The notes under the pieces were generated by a model, which was not told where the DNA came from, made no database searches, and was given only the letters and a program-made list of their open reading frames with translations. A program made the translations under genes and the position numbers. A DNA stretch of 9,055 nucleotides from Deltaproteobacteria bacterium (GTDB lineage: Bacteria > Desulfobacterota > Syntrophia > Syntrophales > Smithellaceae), in contig JAGVUJ010000090.1 in NCBI GenBank assembly GCA_019136325.1, forward strand, positions 1-9,055. Direction: 5' to 3'. Of this stretch, positions 1-9,055 are shown in pieces. The number at the start of each line of letters is the position of its first letter. Within the stretch, counting starts at the first letter, position 1.

Positions 1-48
1 CTCTTCAACAAGGTGGACGTAGAAGAGCTCCGGACATTGGAGAATTGA
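1..48 (+). CDS. possible 3' end of an unidentified gene
   Basis: Frame 1 is open from the window edge to a TGA at 46-48 and reads as 15 residues (LFNKVDVEELRTLEN). Eleven of its 15 third positions are G or C, which fits the coding genes further right better than the rival open frame 3, which runs to a TAA at 87-89 with A/T-rich third positions. The fragment is too short to assign to a family and could be chance. Confidence 0.3.
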   Translation, partial: LFNKVDVEELRTLEN

Positions 49-394
49 TGACATCTGATTTCACAATCGGTCCTCTTCCTGTTGAATAAACCGCCGCCTG
101 TCCGTATAAGAATATTTCCCGTTGATATCCGTAAATAATTAAAATCATTGAATCTCAGAGATGATATCCGGCAACGTCATATCTTGAAAACATCTTCGCA
201 CAGTCGACAGCCTTTTACACAACAGGAAATTTTATCTTGAAAATCGTTCAGATTTTGGTATGAAGTGCAGATCGTTTTCTGTTGATTTAATTGTTTTAAT
301 GAGGGTTTGTTATAAAAGAATGAACTGACGGAGTATCGTCTCGAATAATTTCCGGATGTAATTTTTAATCATTTTATCTTAAAGAGGTCACCTA
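49..394. other. AT-rich intergenic spacer, no gene seen
   Basis: No convincing coding frame, tRNA-like fold or terminator was seen. The stretch holds two short direct repeats, GATATCCG at 124-131 and 163-170 and ATCTTGAAAA at 181-190 and 234-243, plus a 17-base motif at 189-205 that recurs upstream of the histidine kinase. AT-rich boxes near 282-316 (TTGATT, TTGTTT, TATAAA) could hold a promoter for the next gene, but none of the hexamer pairs has a normal spacer. Confidence 0.5.
189..205 (+). repeat. intergenic motif, copy 1
   Basis: AACATCTTCGCACAGTC here matches AACATCTTTTGCACAGTC at 1934-1951 at 16 of 18 aligned positions (one gap, one C/T change). Both copies lie in non-coding DNA upstream of a plus-strand gene. 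Two copies in one short window could be a shared regulatory site or chance. Confidence 0.3.
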
Positions 395-1108
395 ATGAAA
401 AAAATAATGATATCTGTTCTTGTGATTCTTTTGTTGGCATTATTTGTCTCGATTGGGATCTATATCAATCAGGAACCGGGAAAAGAACAAACACCTCTTT
501 CTCCGGAATCGGCAAAAGAACAGCCATGGACGGCTGATGATCTGAAATCAGGGCAGTTAACGTCTCAAGATGCAGCTCAAAAAGAAAAGTCGGATATTGC
601 CAAAGATAAGAAAAAAGAAAAATTGCCCGCGTCAAAAGATATAAAAAAAGAAACGCCGACGGTGCCCGGCGCCGGGAAGAAAGAAGCGATTCCAGTTCCC
701 GCCGTGATTACGGAAGAACCGCAACCCGTGACACCGGAGAAAAAAGCGCCGGTGGTGAAAGAGAAAAGCGCCAAAGAGATTTCCAGGTTGCAGGAAAAAT
801 GCGAAAATAGTTGTAAAAGAATATTCCGCAAAGAGTATAATAACGGGGTTGTCGAGAAAGATAAGAGCGTTTTTCTGTATTTATACAAAAGTCATTACAA
901 TAAAAAACTGGACAAATGTTTTATGATGATTACGGAAGACGGCGTGCTCGAACGATATAAAAAATTGCTGGATGTCAACGAAAACAACAGTTACGGAAGC
1001 GTCAGATTAAATAATGAAGGGCAAAATCTCGGCTGTTACGTCTTGAATAAACAATGCAAATCTGAAGAGGGGTGGGATTCGCTCGTCAAACCTTATATGG
1101 AAGAATAA
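395..1108 (+). CDS. membrane-anchored hypothetical protein with five-Cys domain
   Basis: This 237-residue protein has no assigned function. Residues 4-24 form a hydrophobic segment after a Lys-Lys start, which suggests a signal anchor with the rest in the periplasm; no lipobox is visible. Residues 25-128 are a low-complexity linker rich in Lys, Glu and Pro. The C-terminal part (about 130-237) looks folded, with cysteines at 136, 140, 175, 214 and 221, the phrases HYNKKLDKCF and CKSEEGWDSLVKPYMEE, and aromatic residues between. From memory, similar endings occur in hypothetical proteins of Gram-negative bacteria; the role is unknown. The Lys/Pro linker recalls TonB-like spacers that cross the periplasm, which is only a likeness. 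The start is supported by AAAGAGG at 381-387, seven bases before ATG. Four of the cysteines could pair as disulfides. Confidence 0.85.
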   Translation: MKKIMISVLVILLLALFVSIGIYINQEPGKEQTPLSPESAKEQPWTADDLKSGQLTSQDAAQKEKSDIAKDKKKEKLPASKDIKKETPTVPGAGKKEAIPVPAVITEEPQPVTPEKKAPVVKEKSAKEISRLQEKCENSCKRIFRKEYNNGVVEKDKSVFLYLYKSHYNKKLDKCFMMITEDGVLERYKKLLDVNENNSYGSVRLNNEGQNLGCYVLNKQCKSEEGWDSLVKPYMEE

Positions 1109-1120
1109 CCATCCATGGTT
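1107..1120. repeat. 14-base palindrome after the five-Cys gene
   Basis: AACCAT-CC-ATGGTT is a perfect 6+6 dyad with two central bases. It overlaps the stop codon of the five-Cys protein and lies about 75 bases before yrbL. No T-run follows, so it is not an intrinsic terminator. A protein-binding site is possible but unproven. Confidence 0.3.
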
Positions 1121-1193
1121 TGATCATCATCGTTTTGTAGGATGCTTCGATAAAAAATCTGCAAAATATATCACATTCAGCGCGTTTGGATTT

Positions 1194-1802
1194 ATGCTTT
1201 ATATTGACCGGGCAAGCTTGATTGGGAGAGGACGACATCGGGAATGTTACAAGCATCCCGGTAATCGGGATCTCTGTATAAAGTTAATCGTGAAAGACAG
1301 CCCTCTGGAAATTAAACGGGAGAAGCAATATTACCGGCATCTTCAAAAGCGGGGCATTTCCTGGGACATGATTCCCCGATATTACGGCGATGCGGAGACC
1401 AATCTGGGCCTGGGTTCTGTCTTTGATTTGATTAGTGATCATGACCTGACGGTATCCAAGAGCCTCGAATATTACTTGTCATCTGAAGAACAAACGGAAA
1501 AATGTTATGAAAGCCTGTCCGAATCCCTGCATCTGCTGAAAAAATATCTGCTGGACAACAACATCGTTACGATGGACCTTAAACCTTATAATATTCTTTG
1601 TCAAAAAAACGAATCCGGCATCTCCCGGTTATTCCTCGTCGATAATATATACAATTCCGAATTTATCCCTGTCAGCAATTACAGCACGTTTTTCGCAAAA
1701 CGTAAAATAGCCAGAAAATGGCAGCGTTTTGAAGAGAACATTTTAAAGGCCTATCCGCACAATAAGGCGCTGCGACGCATGCTGACGCACGGCAAACGGT
1801 AG
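1194..1802 (+). CDS. yrbL: YrbL family protein, kinase-like fold
   Basis: This 202-residue protein matches the YrbL family (first described in enterobacteria as PhoP-regulated) along its whole length. It opens with a glycine-rich stretch, LIGRGRHRECY (9-19), and has IKLI with Lys30, a helix-C-like Glu43 in KREKQYY, IPRYYG (60-65), IVTMDLKPYNILC (124-136) and VDNI (149-152). Lys30, Asp128, Lys130, Asn133 and Asp150 sit where a protein kinase fold has its ATP-lysine, catalytic-loop Asp-x-Lys-Pro-x-Asn and metal-binding Asp. As I recall, enteric YrbL has Ser where Asp128 is, so this copy looks closer to an active kinase. Substrate and role are unknown. The ATG aligns with the enteric start, but no ribosome binding site is visible. 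It lies 85 bases after the five-Cys gene on the same strand; no clear terminator follows. Confidence 0.85.
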   Translation: MLYIDRASLIGRGRHRECYKHPGNRDLCIKLIVKDSPLEIKREKQYYRHLQKRGISWDMIPRYYGDAETNLGLGSVFDLISDHDLTVSKSLEYYLSSEEQTEKCYESLSESLHLLKKYLLDNNIVTMDLKPYNILCQKNESGISRLFLVDNIYNSEFIPVSNYSTFFAKRKIARKWQRFEENILKAYPHNKALRRMLTHGKR

Positions 1803-1891
1803 TGTTTCATTTTATTTCTTTTGTAGGCTGAACACTGCGGGACGATTGCAGCGTTTCTGTAACTGCCGGTCACCTGATTTTTTTAATTTCC

Positions 1892-1921
1892 TTGACACAT
1901 AAGTATCTTGTTCAATATAAT
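1892..1921 (+). promoter_or_regulatory. consensus sigma-70 promoter for the kinase/regulator operon
   Basis: TTGACA at 1892-1897 and TATAAT at 1916-1921 are both perfect consensus hexamers, separated by 18 bases. Transcription would start near 1928, giving a leader of about 75 bases before the GTG at 2003. This predicts strong housekeeping transcription of the two-component genes unless a repressor or leader element holds it down. Confidence 0.85.
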
Positions 1922-1933
1922 CACACCATCGAG

Positions 1934-1951
1934 AACATCTTTTGCACAGTC
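1934..1951 (+). repeat. intergenic motif, copy 2
   Basis: AACATCTTTTGCACAGTC is the near-copy of the motif at 189-205. It lies in the predicted leader, about 6 to 24 bases after the expected transcription start of the sigma-70 promoter, a position where a bound repressor could block transcription. Confidence 0.3.
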
Positions 1952-2002
1952 ATCTTCACCGCGGGGAATTGCTTCCAGACAGCGTTCATTGATCGTTAAA
2001 TT

Positions 2003-4186
2003 GTGTCCAAGCAAGGCTGCATTGTACGATTCGGTAATTCAATGATGAAAGCTAAAATCCACCGGCCCGGAGACAGGAAAAAATCCAGGCGCATTGAAAG
2101 TGTTTCGACTCAGGACGTTTTCAGCAACGGCCTGCAATCTCTGCAAAGCATTATCGGCAGCACGCCTATCCCGGCATTCATCATCGGCAAAGATCATCTG
2201 ATTATTTACTGGAATAAGGCGCTCGAAGAGCTGAGCGGAATCAAGGCCCGGGAAGTGGTGGGCACCGGACAGCAGTGGCGGGCGTTTTATAAGACGGCCA
2301 GGCCGTGCATGGCGGATCTGCTCGTGGATAAATATCAGAAAAAAATTCCTCAATGGTATTCCGGTAAATTCATCAAATCAAAATTGATCGACGGCGCTTA
2401 TGAAGCAACCGATTTTTTCCCGGAACTGGGTAAAAGGGGACGATGGCTGCGTTTCACCGCCGCTGTGATCCGCAATGCCAAGGGGGGCGTTATCGGCGCG
2501 GTGGAAACCCTGGAAGATATCACGCAGGCGAAACGAGCCGAAGAAGCTCTGTTGAAAGCGCATGAAGATCTGGAAATAAAAGTAAAAGAACGCACGCGTA
2601 AACTGACCCAAACCAACAAAGCCCTGAAGGAAACCACCGATCATTTGTCGCTGATTCTGGAGTTTCTGCCCATTGTTTCCTTTACATGCAACGCGGATGA
2701 AAGCCCGGTCATTACTTTTGTCAGCAATCGGGTCAAGGAAATTACCGGATACACGCCCGCTCAATTTACAGGCAATCATGCGTTCTGGCGGGAGCACATT
2801 CATCCCGAAGACCAGGTCAATGTGCTGAAAAAACTGAAGCCGACAAGCAGAAAAAAAACGTACCAGTTCGAGTATCGTTTTCAAACGGCCGACGGATCTT
2901 ACCGGTGGATTTCCGATCATCGCCGTCTGATTAAACCGGGTCAGCGATCACGCAGTTACATGGTCGGTGCGTGGCAGGATATCACGGAAGATAAAAGAAT
3001 CCGTCACGAAGGGGAATTCCGTCTCCAGCAGATGATTCAATCCCATAAATTGAAAGCGCTCGGTGAAGTTGTGGCGGGCGTCGCTCATGAAATTAACAAC
3101 CCCGTCAGTTTTATCGCCAACAACATTACGATGCTGGAAGAAATGTGGAACACCGTCGAGCCGATTCTGGCCAGCGACGGCGCATCGCATCCCGACTGGG
3201 GCGAAAAGGGCATCGGTTATGTGGAAGTCTGTACCAATATGAAAGAAATCATCGAGGAATTCAAAACAGCTTCTCAGAGAATCAAACGCGTCATTTCCGG
3301 ATTGAAGGAATTTGCCCGCACCGACGAGACCGTGGAGAAGAAACCGGTGAAGATTGAAGAAGTCATCCAGGGCGTGATGATCATTGTGGGCGCTCAGGTG
3401 CGCAAAACGGTTTCGCGTATAGACATTTATATTGACAGCAATTTACCGCCGATTCAGGGGCATTTCCAGAAGATAGAACAGGTGATTGCCAATTTGCTGA
3501 TCAATGCGCATCAGGCTATTACTCCCGACAGAAAAGGAAGGATAATCATCACGGCCCGTAGCGTCGAAAGACTCAACGCAATTTTGATTGAAATCGAGGA
3601 CAACGGCATCGGCATGAAAAAGACGGTGCTGGATCATATTTTTCAGCCTTTCTTTACAACACGCCGGGATATGGAGGGAACGGGGCTGGGGCTTTCCATT
3701 TCTTACGGTCTGGTGAAGGAGCATAACGGGTTGATCGGGGTTCTTTCCCGTCCCAATGTGGGAAGCCGTTTCTCGATTTATCTTCCTCTTGATCCCCGGA
3801 CACCGATCAATATTCGTCCGGCCATTCTTTGCTGCGACAGCGATGTTTCATTTCTGAACGAAATTAAAATGAGCAACGTCAATGTCATTGGCTGGCAGTG
3901 CGGTCCTGAAGATACGTGCGAGGATATCCTGGCCTATCTGGAAACGCATTCCGAAGTGGATATTTTTATTTCGGAAATAAATTTACCGTCCATCAATGGA
4001 TGGGATTTATCCCGGAAGATCAAAGAGCGGTTCCCGCTTTTGTGTGTCATTCTTTATTCCGCCGATCCGCAGGTCGGCAAACCGGAGGGGAGAATTACAG
4101 GCAAACCTGATCATGTGCTCGGTAAGCCGTTCAGCATGGCGCATTTGCAGAATCTAATTCGTGAGGTGGGAAGACAGCGATTATGA
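2003..4186 (+). CDS. PAS-PAS hybrid sensor histidine kinase with degenerate receiver
   Basis: This 727-residue kinase has no membrane segment and should sense an intracellular signal. From the N-terminus: a PAS domain (about 48-175), a charged coiled-coil stretch (176-213), a second PAS domain of the PAS_3 type (about 214-328), and a dimerisation domain with the phospho-accepting His362 in GVAHEINNP. The ATPase domain (about 455-593) carries the N-box Asn501 in LLINAHQAI, DNGIGM at 533-538, FQPFFTTR and GTGLGLSIS from 559. Residues 606-727 are receiver-like: Asp612, Ser686 and Lys708 are in place, but the phospho-site reads ISEINLP with Glu658 instead of Asp, and the second acidic residue is Ser613. 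That domain probably cannot accept phosphate. The start is uncertain: GTG 2003 directly follows an in-frame stop (1997-1999), and ATG 2042 or 2045 are alternatives; none has a good ribosome binding site. It overlaps the regulator gene by ATGA, so the two are translationally coupled. Confidence 0.95.
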   Translation: MSKQGCIVRFGNSMMKAKIHRPGDRKKSRRIESVSTQDVFSNGLQSLQSIIGSTPIPAFIIGKDHLIIYWNKALEELSGIKAREVVGTGQQWRAFYKTARPCMADLLVDKYQKKIPQWYSGKFIKSKLIDGAYEATDFFPELGKRGRWLRFTAAVIRNAKGGVIGAVETLEDITQAKRAEEALLKAHEDLEIKVKERTRKLTQTNKALKETTDHLSLILEFLPIVSFTCNADESPVITFVSNRVKEITGYTPAQFTGNHAFWREHIHPEDQVNVLKKLKPTSRKKTYQFEYRFQTADGSYRWISDHRRLIKPGQRSRSYMVGAWQDITEDKRIRHEGEFRLQQMIQSHKLKALGEVVAGVAHEINNPVSFIANNITMLEEMWNTVEPILASDGASHPDWGEKGIGYVEVCTNMKEIIEEFKTASQRIKRVISGLKEFARTDETVEKKPVKIEEVIQGVMIIVGAQVRKTVSRIDIYIDSNLPPIQGHFQKIEQVIANLLINAHQAITPDRKGRIIITARSVERLNAILIEIEDNGIGMKKTVLDHIFQPFFTTRRDMEGTGLGLSISYGLVKEHNGLIGVLSRPNVGSRFSIYLPLDPRTPINIRPAILCCDSDVSFLNEIKMSNVNVIGWQCGPEDTCEDILAYLETHSEVDIFISEINLPSINGWDLSRKIKERFPLLCVILYSADPQVGKPEGRITGKPDHVLGKPFSMAHLQNLIREVGRQRL

Positions 4187-5550
4187 GAATTCTGATTGTT
4201 GATGATGAAGAAGTGGCCCTGAATTCAATCAAGCGACTTTTGAAATGGCGGGGAATCCGGAACGTGGAGACATGCGCAAACGGCAAAGACGCTATTGCTA
4301 AAATCAAAGAAACCGATTTCGATATCGTTCTGCTGGATTTACTGATGCCGGAAGTTGACGGCATCCAGGTGCTGGAATCGGCAAAGCCTTATCGTCCGCA
4401 TACGGAATTCATCATTCTCACGGCGATTGATGATATCCCCACCACCGTGAAGGCGATTCGCCTGGGAGCTTATGACTATCAGGTCAAGCCGGTGGATAAT
4501 GATCTGCTTCTGCTGGCTATCAAGAGAGCGTATGAACACCGGGGATTGCTGATCGGATTATCCTCAACGGCAGGGTATGATAAAAGTAAAATTCCCGGAC
4601 CGTTTTCAGACATCATTACTCAGTGTCCGAGGATGTGTTCTCTTCTTTCATACGCTCAGGTGATGGCCGGAGGCGGCAATCCGATCATGATCACGGGAGA
4701 GTCCGGCACGGGAAAGGAACTCATCGCCAAGGGGATTCATCAAGCGGGGCCCATGCCCCGGGGGCCCTTTGTTGCCGTCAATGTCAGCGCCATTCCGGCC
4801 AGCATGTTCGAAAGCCAGTTTTTCGGCCATGCGAAGGGCGCGTTCACCGGCGCGGACGCTCCCTATCGCGGATATTTTGAACAGGCGGACGGCGGCACGC
4901 TTTTTCTGGACGAAATCGGCGAACTGCCGGTGGGTTTACAGGCAAAGCTGCTGCGGGTGCTGGAAGAGAAATCTTTTTATCCCCTGGGATCTTCCAAGCC
5001 GGTCTGGGTAGATGTCAGGGTCGTATCCGCTTCCAACAGAGATATTGAGAAAGACTGTCAGGACGGCGCTTTCCGGCTGGATCTGTTTTACCGCCTGAAA
5101 TCGGTGCACATCCACTTGCCGCCACTCCGGGAGAGAGAAGGTGATGTCCCTCTGCTCGCTTTGCATTTTCTGCGGAAATCGTGTGAAAATCATAAAAAGG
5201 AAATTACCGGTTTCAGTCCGGAAGCGATGGATTTGCTGTGCGGCAGAAATTATCCGGGCAATATCCGGGAATTATCGCAAATCATCGATAACGCCGTTTT
5301 GCTTGCGGACGCCGAATTCATTCTGCCCGGCCATCTGGGAATGATTTCAACCCGTCAATCGGCCCTGTCCCGGCAACTTTGCACCTTAAAAGAAAATGAT
5401 GAAGCGCATCTTGTTTATGTTTTAAAAAATGTTCAGGGGGACCGCGGCAGGGCTGCGCAGATCTTGGGCATTACGGTGCGGCAACTGCAAAGAAAAATTG
5501 CCGCGATGAAAAAAAATCCTCAATGGGAGTCCGTTCTGCGTGACATTTAA
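4183..5550 (+). CDS. NtrC-family sigma-54 response regulator
   Basis: This 455-residue protein activates sigma-54 RNA polymerase. The receiver (about 1-120) is intact, with Asp7/Asp8, phospho-site Asp52 in LLDLLMP, Thr80 and Lys102. The AAA+ domain (about 140-370) has Walker A GESGTGKE (Lys178), the sigma-54-contacting loop GAFTGA at 219-224, Walker B LFLDEIGE (Asp243, Glu244), and the arginine-rich [11 protein letters not shown] segment. The C-terminus (about 410-455) is a Fis-type helix-turn-helix, [18 protein letters not shown], that binds enhancer DNA. Length and layout are normal for the family. It follows its kinase by an ATGA overlap, so it is almost certainly that kinase's partner. 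A sigma-54 promoter begins 271 bases after its stop and is the obvious candidate target. The DNA ligand of the HTH and the input signal are unknown. Confidence 0.97.
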   Translation: MRILIVDDEEVALNSIKRLLKWRGIRNVETCANGKDAIAKIKETDFDIVLLDLLMPEVDGIQVLESAKPYRPHTEFIILTAIDDIPTTVKAIRLGAYDYQVKPVDNDLLLLAIKRAYEHRGLLIGLSSTAGYDKSKIPGPFSDIITQCPRMCSLLSYAQVMAGGGNPIMITGESGTGKELIAKGIHQAGPMPRGPFVAVNVSAIPASMFESQFFGHAKGAFTGADAPYRGYFEQADGGTLFLDEIGELPVGLQAKLLRVLEEKSFYPLGSSKPVWVDVRVVSASNRDIEKDCQDGAFRLDLFYRLKSVHIHLPPLREREGDVPLLALHFLRKSCENHKKEITGFSPEAMDLLCGRNYPGNIRELSQIIDNAVLLADAEFILPGHLGMISTRQSALSRQLCTLKENDEAHLVYVLKNVQGDRGRAAQILGITVRQLQRKIAAMKKNPQWESVLRDI

Positions 5551-5575
5551 GTCATAAACGGCGACATAAATGTCG
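5541..5575. promoter_or_regulatory. pair of dyads, possible enhancer for the regulator
   Basis: TGACATTTAAGTCA (5541-5554, imperfect) and CGACATAAATGTCG (5562-5575, six perfect pairs) share a GACAT / (A)GTC pattern. Their centres are 21 bases apart, two helical turns, so both would face the same side of the DNA. A shorter relative, GACAATGTC, lies at 5626-5634 inside the terminator loop. They sit about 280 to 300 bases before the predicted sigma-54 start. NtrC-type activators bind such paired dyads upstream of their promoters. The alternative is RNA hairpins: GACATTTA (5542-5549) also pairs with TAAATGTC (5567-5574) near the regulator's stop codon. Confidence 0.35.
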
Positions 5576-5576
5576 T

Positions 5577-5594
5577 TACAGGTAAGTTCCTGTA
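5577..5594 (+). other. small hairpin in the 3' untranslated region
   Basis: TACAGG-TAAGTT-CCTGTA makes a six-pair stem with a six-base loop just after the regulator gene. No T-run follows. It may add RNA stability or be incidental. Confidence 0.25.
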
Positions 5595-5616
5595 TTTAAA
5601 GATAACCGCTGTTTCC

Positions 5617-5652
5617 AGACGCCGGGACAATGTCTTCCGGCGTCTTTTTTTT
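5617..5652 (+). terminator. intrinsic terminator of the two-component operon
   Basis: AGACGCCGG (5617-5625) and CCGGCGTCT (5637-5645) form a perfect nine-pair GC-rich stem around an 11-base loop, followed by an unbroken T-run to 5652. It should stop the kinase/regulator transcript and insulate the sigma-54 promoter downstream. No matching T-run exists on the opposite strand, so it works in one direction. Confidence 0.9.
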
Positions 5653-5821
5653 CGTTTTTTATCAGGTCGAAAAATTAAGGTATCCGTCAAAAAGAATAAC
5701 AGAATAAAATTTTCACGTTGCGAACTGACAGGGGAAAGCCGTTAAATCATTAGCCGAACAGGGATCTTCAGGAAAAAATCGGAGGATGCTGACGGTCTCT
5801 CCATGATGAAAAAATATTTCG

Positions 5822-5837
5822 TGGCACGACTGTTGCT
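5822..5837 (+). promoter_or_regulatory. sigma-54 promoter for the RsbRD_N-like genes and N-ATPase
   Basis: TGGCACG-ACTG-TTGCT matches the sigma-54 consensus TGGCACG-N4-TTGCW at every fixed position. The invariant GG (5823-5824) and GC (5835-5836) are ten bases apart, as required. Transcription would begin near 5848, 20 bases before the ATG at 5868, leaving room for AAGGA at 5853-5857. An AT-rich stretch at about 5690-5716 could help DNA bending; no clear IHF site was seen. In the rest of the 5653-5867 gap nothing else convincing was found. The next three genes run in the same direction with gaps of 63 and 16 to 22 bases and no terminator. Confidence 0.87.
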
Positions 5838-5867
5838 CCGAATGGCTTTGAAAAGGATGAGACGGCA

Positions 5868-6338
5868 ATGAAAGCTTTTACCGCAAAGCTTGTAGACTTG
5901 ACGCAAAAAAACGCGGAAGAAATTGCCCGGCAGTGGGCCAAAGACGTGAAAACGAATGCGAAAACGCGCAGCTATCATGGAGCACCCGAGGATAAAATCA
6001 TTCGTCAGGCCAGAGATTTTTACAATAATTTTCAGATGATGTTTTTTAACGAGTCTCCCTATGAGCAGGCTAAAGAACTTTTTGAAAAGTATGCGGAGGA
6101 AAGAGTCAGAGAAGGGATTCCGCTTCACGAAGCCCTTTACGCTCTGATTCTGATGAGAAGACACATGTGGCTTTACGCGGAATTTCAGTCCCTGTTCAAT
6201 GTCGAAGTGGAGCATAAGCAGGCCGTGGAGAGCTTAAGCAGAACGATTCTGATGTTCGATTACATTATGTATGTGGTCAGCAGGCAATTCTGGAAAATGA
6301 TGCAGCAGGAGGTACTGGCAAGAGAGAGTAAGCGCTGA
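5868..6338 (+). CDS. RsbRD_N-like sensor domain protein, stand-alone
   Basis: This 156-residue soluble, mainly helical protein resembles the N-terminal domain of RsbR-type stressosome co-antagonists (RsbRD_N family), judging by the opening LVDLTQKNAEEIARQW and by IPLHEALYALILMRRHMWLYAEF near residues 84-106. No STAS, kinase or membrane part follows, so the domain stands alone. About 52% of its first 132 residues are identical, without gaps, to the start of the next protein, so the two arose by tandem duplication. It is the first gene after the sigma-54 promoter; AAGGA lies ten bases before ATG, and an in-frame TGA at 5790-5792 with no start codon between rules out a longer form. It may partner with its membrane-bound sister, for instance as a heterodimer. 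Family assignment is moderately sure; function is unknown. Confidence 0.85.
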   Translation: MKAFTAKLVDLTQKNAEEIARQWAKDVKTNAKTRSYHGAPEDKIIRQARDFYNNFQMMFFNESPYEQAKELFEKYAEERVREGIPLHEALYALILMRRHMWLYAEFQSLFNVEVEHKQAVESLSRTILMFDYIMYVVSRQFWKMMQQEVLARESKR

Positions 6339-6401
6339 TGTTAAGCACCGGCAAATAAACCCATTGATTTTTTAAAACAGATTTTTGCAGAGAGAGAAGA
6401 C

Positions 6402-9025
<2,624 letters not shown>

Positions 9026-9031
9026 TGACGT

Positions 9032-9052
9032 GTGAAAGGTGAAGAGTGAAGG
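9032..9052 (+). repeat. heptamer tandem repeat after atpC
   Basis: Three contiguous seven-base units, GTGAAAG, GTGAAGA and GTGAAGG, start seven bases after the atpC stop. A degenerate unit (GTGACGT, 9025-9031) precedes them and a fourth may begin at 9053 with GTA. The array may continue past the window. It lies where atpQ would be expected to start soon, so it could separate atpC from the rest of the operon or overlap the start of the next gene. Confidence 0.5.
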
Positions 9053-9055
9053 GTA

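Noticed and set aside
3..89. Frame 3 open from the left edge to TAA at 87-89 as the 3' end of a gene
   Set aside because: Only about 6 of 28 third positions are G or C, unlike the real genes here; frame 1 ending at 48 is the better, though weak, candidate.
1115..1140. PhoP box upstream of yrbL, as expected from the enteric gene
   Set aside because: The two GTTT-like elements repeat at 15 bases rather than the 11-base period of PhoP boxes, and their sequence is a poor match.
1841..1884. Intrinsic terminator after yrbL
   Set aside because: The only pairing (GCAG with CTGC, 1848-1866) is four bases long and stands about 12 bases before the T-run at 1878-1884, which is not a terminator layout.
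2378..2920. 180-codon minus-strand open frame opposite the kinase gene
   Set aside because: It lies antisense to the PAS domains of a clear kinase gene and has no family resemblance.
5700..5800. Possible riboswitch before the RsbRD_N-like genes, suggested by G-rich runs and a GGAG...CTCC pairing
   Set aside because: The region does not fit the cyclic-di-GMP (GEMM), guanidine or fluoride riboswitch patterns I can recall, and it lies upstream of the predicted sigma-54 transcript start, so it would not be in that RNA.
5803..5871. 22-codon open frame (MMKKYFVARLLL...) ending in an ATGA overlap with the first RsbRD_N-like gene, a possible leader peptide
   Set aside because: It lies across the sigma-54 promoter, upstream of the predicted transcript start near 5848, and GGAGG at 5781-5785 is 17 bases away, too far to serve as its ribosome binding site.
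6339..6401. Second promoter between the two RsbRD_N-like genes
   Set aside because: TTGATTTTTTAAAA at about 6364-6377 is AT-rich, but no hexamer pair with a usable spacer and no GG-N10-GC sigma-54 spacing was found.

Overview
The window looks like chromosomal DNA of a Gram-negative bacterium, most likely a deltaproteobacterium in the broad sense (Desulfobacterota, Syntrophus-like). This rests on the mix of genes: an N-type (alternate) F1Fo ATPase, a soluble two-PAS histidine kinase with an NtrC-type regulator, RsbRD_N-type sensor domains, and a lysine/proline-rich anchored protein of a cysteine-containing hypothetical family. I recognised the families by reading the sequence; no search was run.

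Left part (1-1802): the last codons of an unidentified gene may run in at 1-48. An AT-rich spacer of about 350 bases follows. Then come a membrane-anchored hypothetical protein with a five-cysteine C-terminal domain (395-1108) and a YrbL-family kinase-fold protein (1194-1802) that keeps the Asp of a kinase-like catalytic loop.

Middle part (1892-5652): a textbook sigma-70 promoter (both hexamers perfect, 18-base spacer) precedes a two-component operon. It encodes a cytoplasmic PAS-PAS histidine kinase ending in a degenerate receiver (Glu in place of the phospho-accepting Asp). An NtrC-family sigma-54 response regulator overlaps it by ATGA. The operon is closed by dyads and a strong intrinsic terminator.

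Right part (5822-9055): directly after that terminator lies an exact sigma-54 promoter (TGGCACG-N4-TTGCT). It is followed by two tandem, about 52% identical RsbRD_N-like proteins; the second carries an extra four-helix membrane sensor domain and no output domain. Only 16 to 22 bases later begins an N-type ATPase operon with atpD (beta) and atpC (epsilon). The rest of that operon lies beyond the window.

No terminator or other promoter was seen between the sigma-54 promoter and atpD. The simplest reading is one regulated unit: the kinase/regulator pair switches on a sigma-54 transcript carrying two small sensor or stress-type proteins and then the alternative ATPase. This link is inferred from gene order and promoter sequence, and is the main proposal of this annotation.
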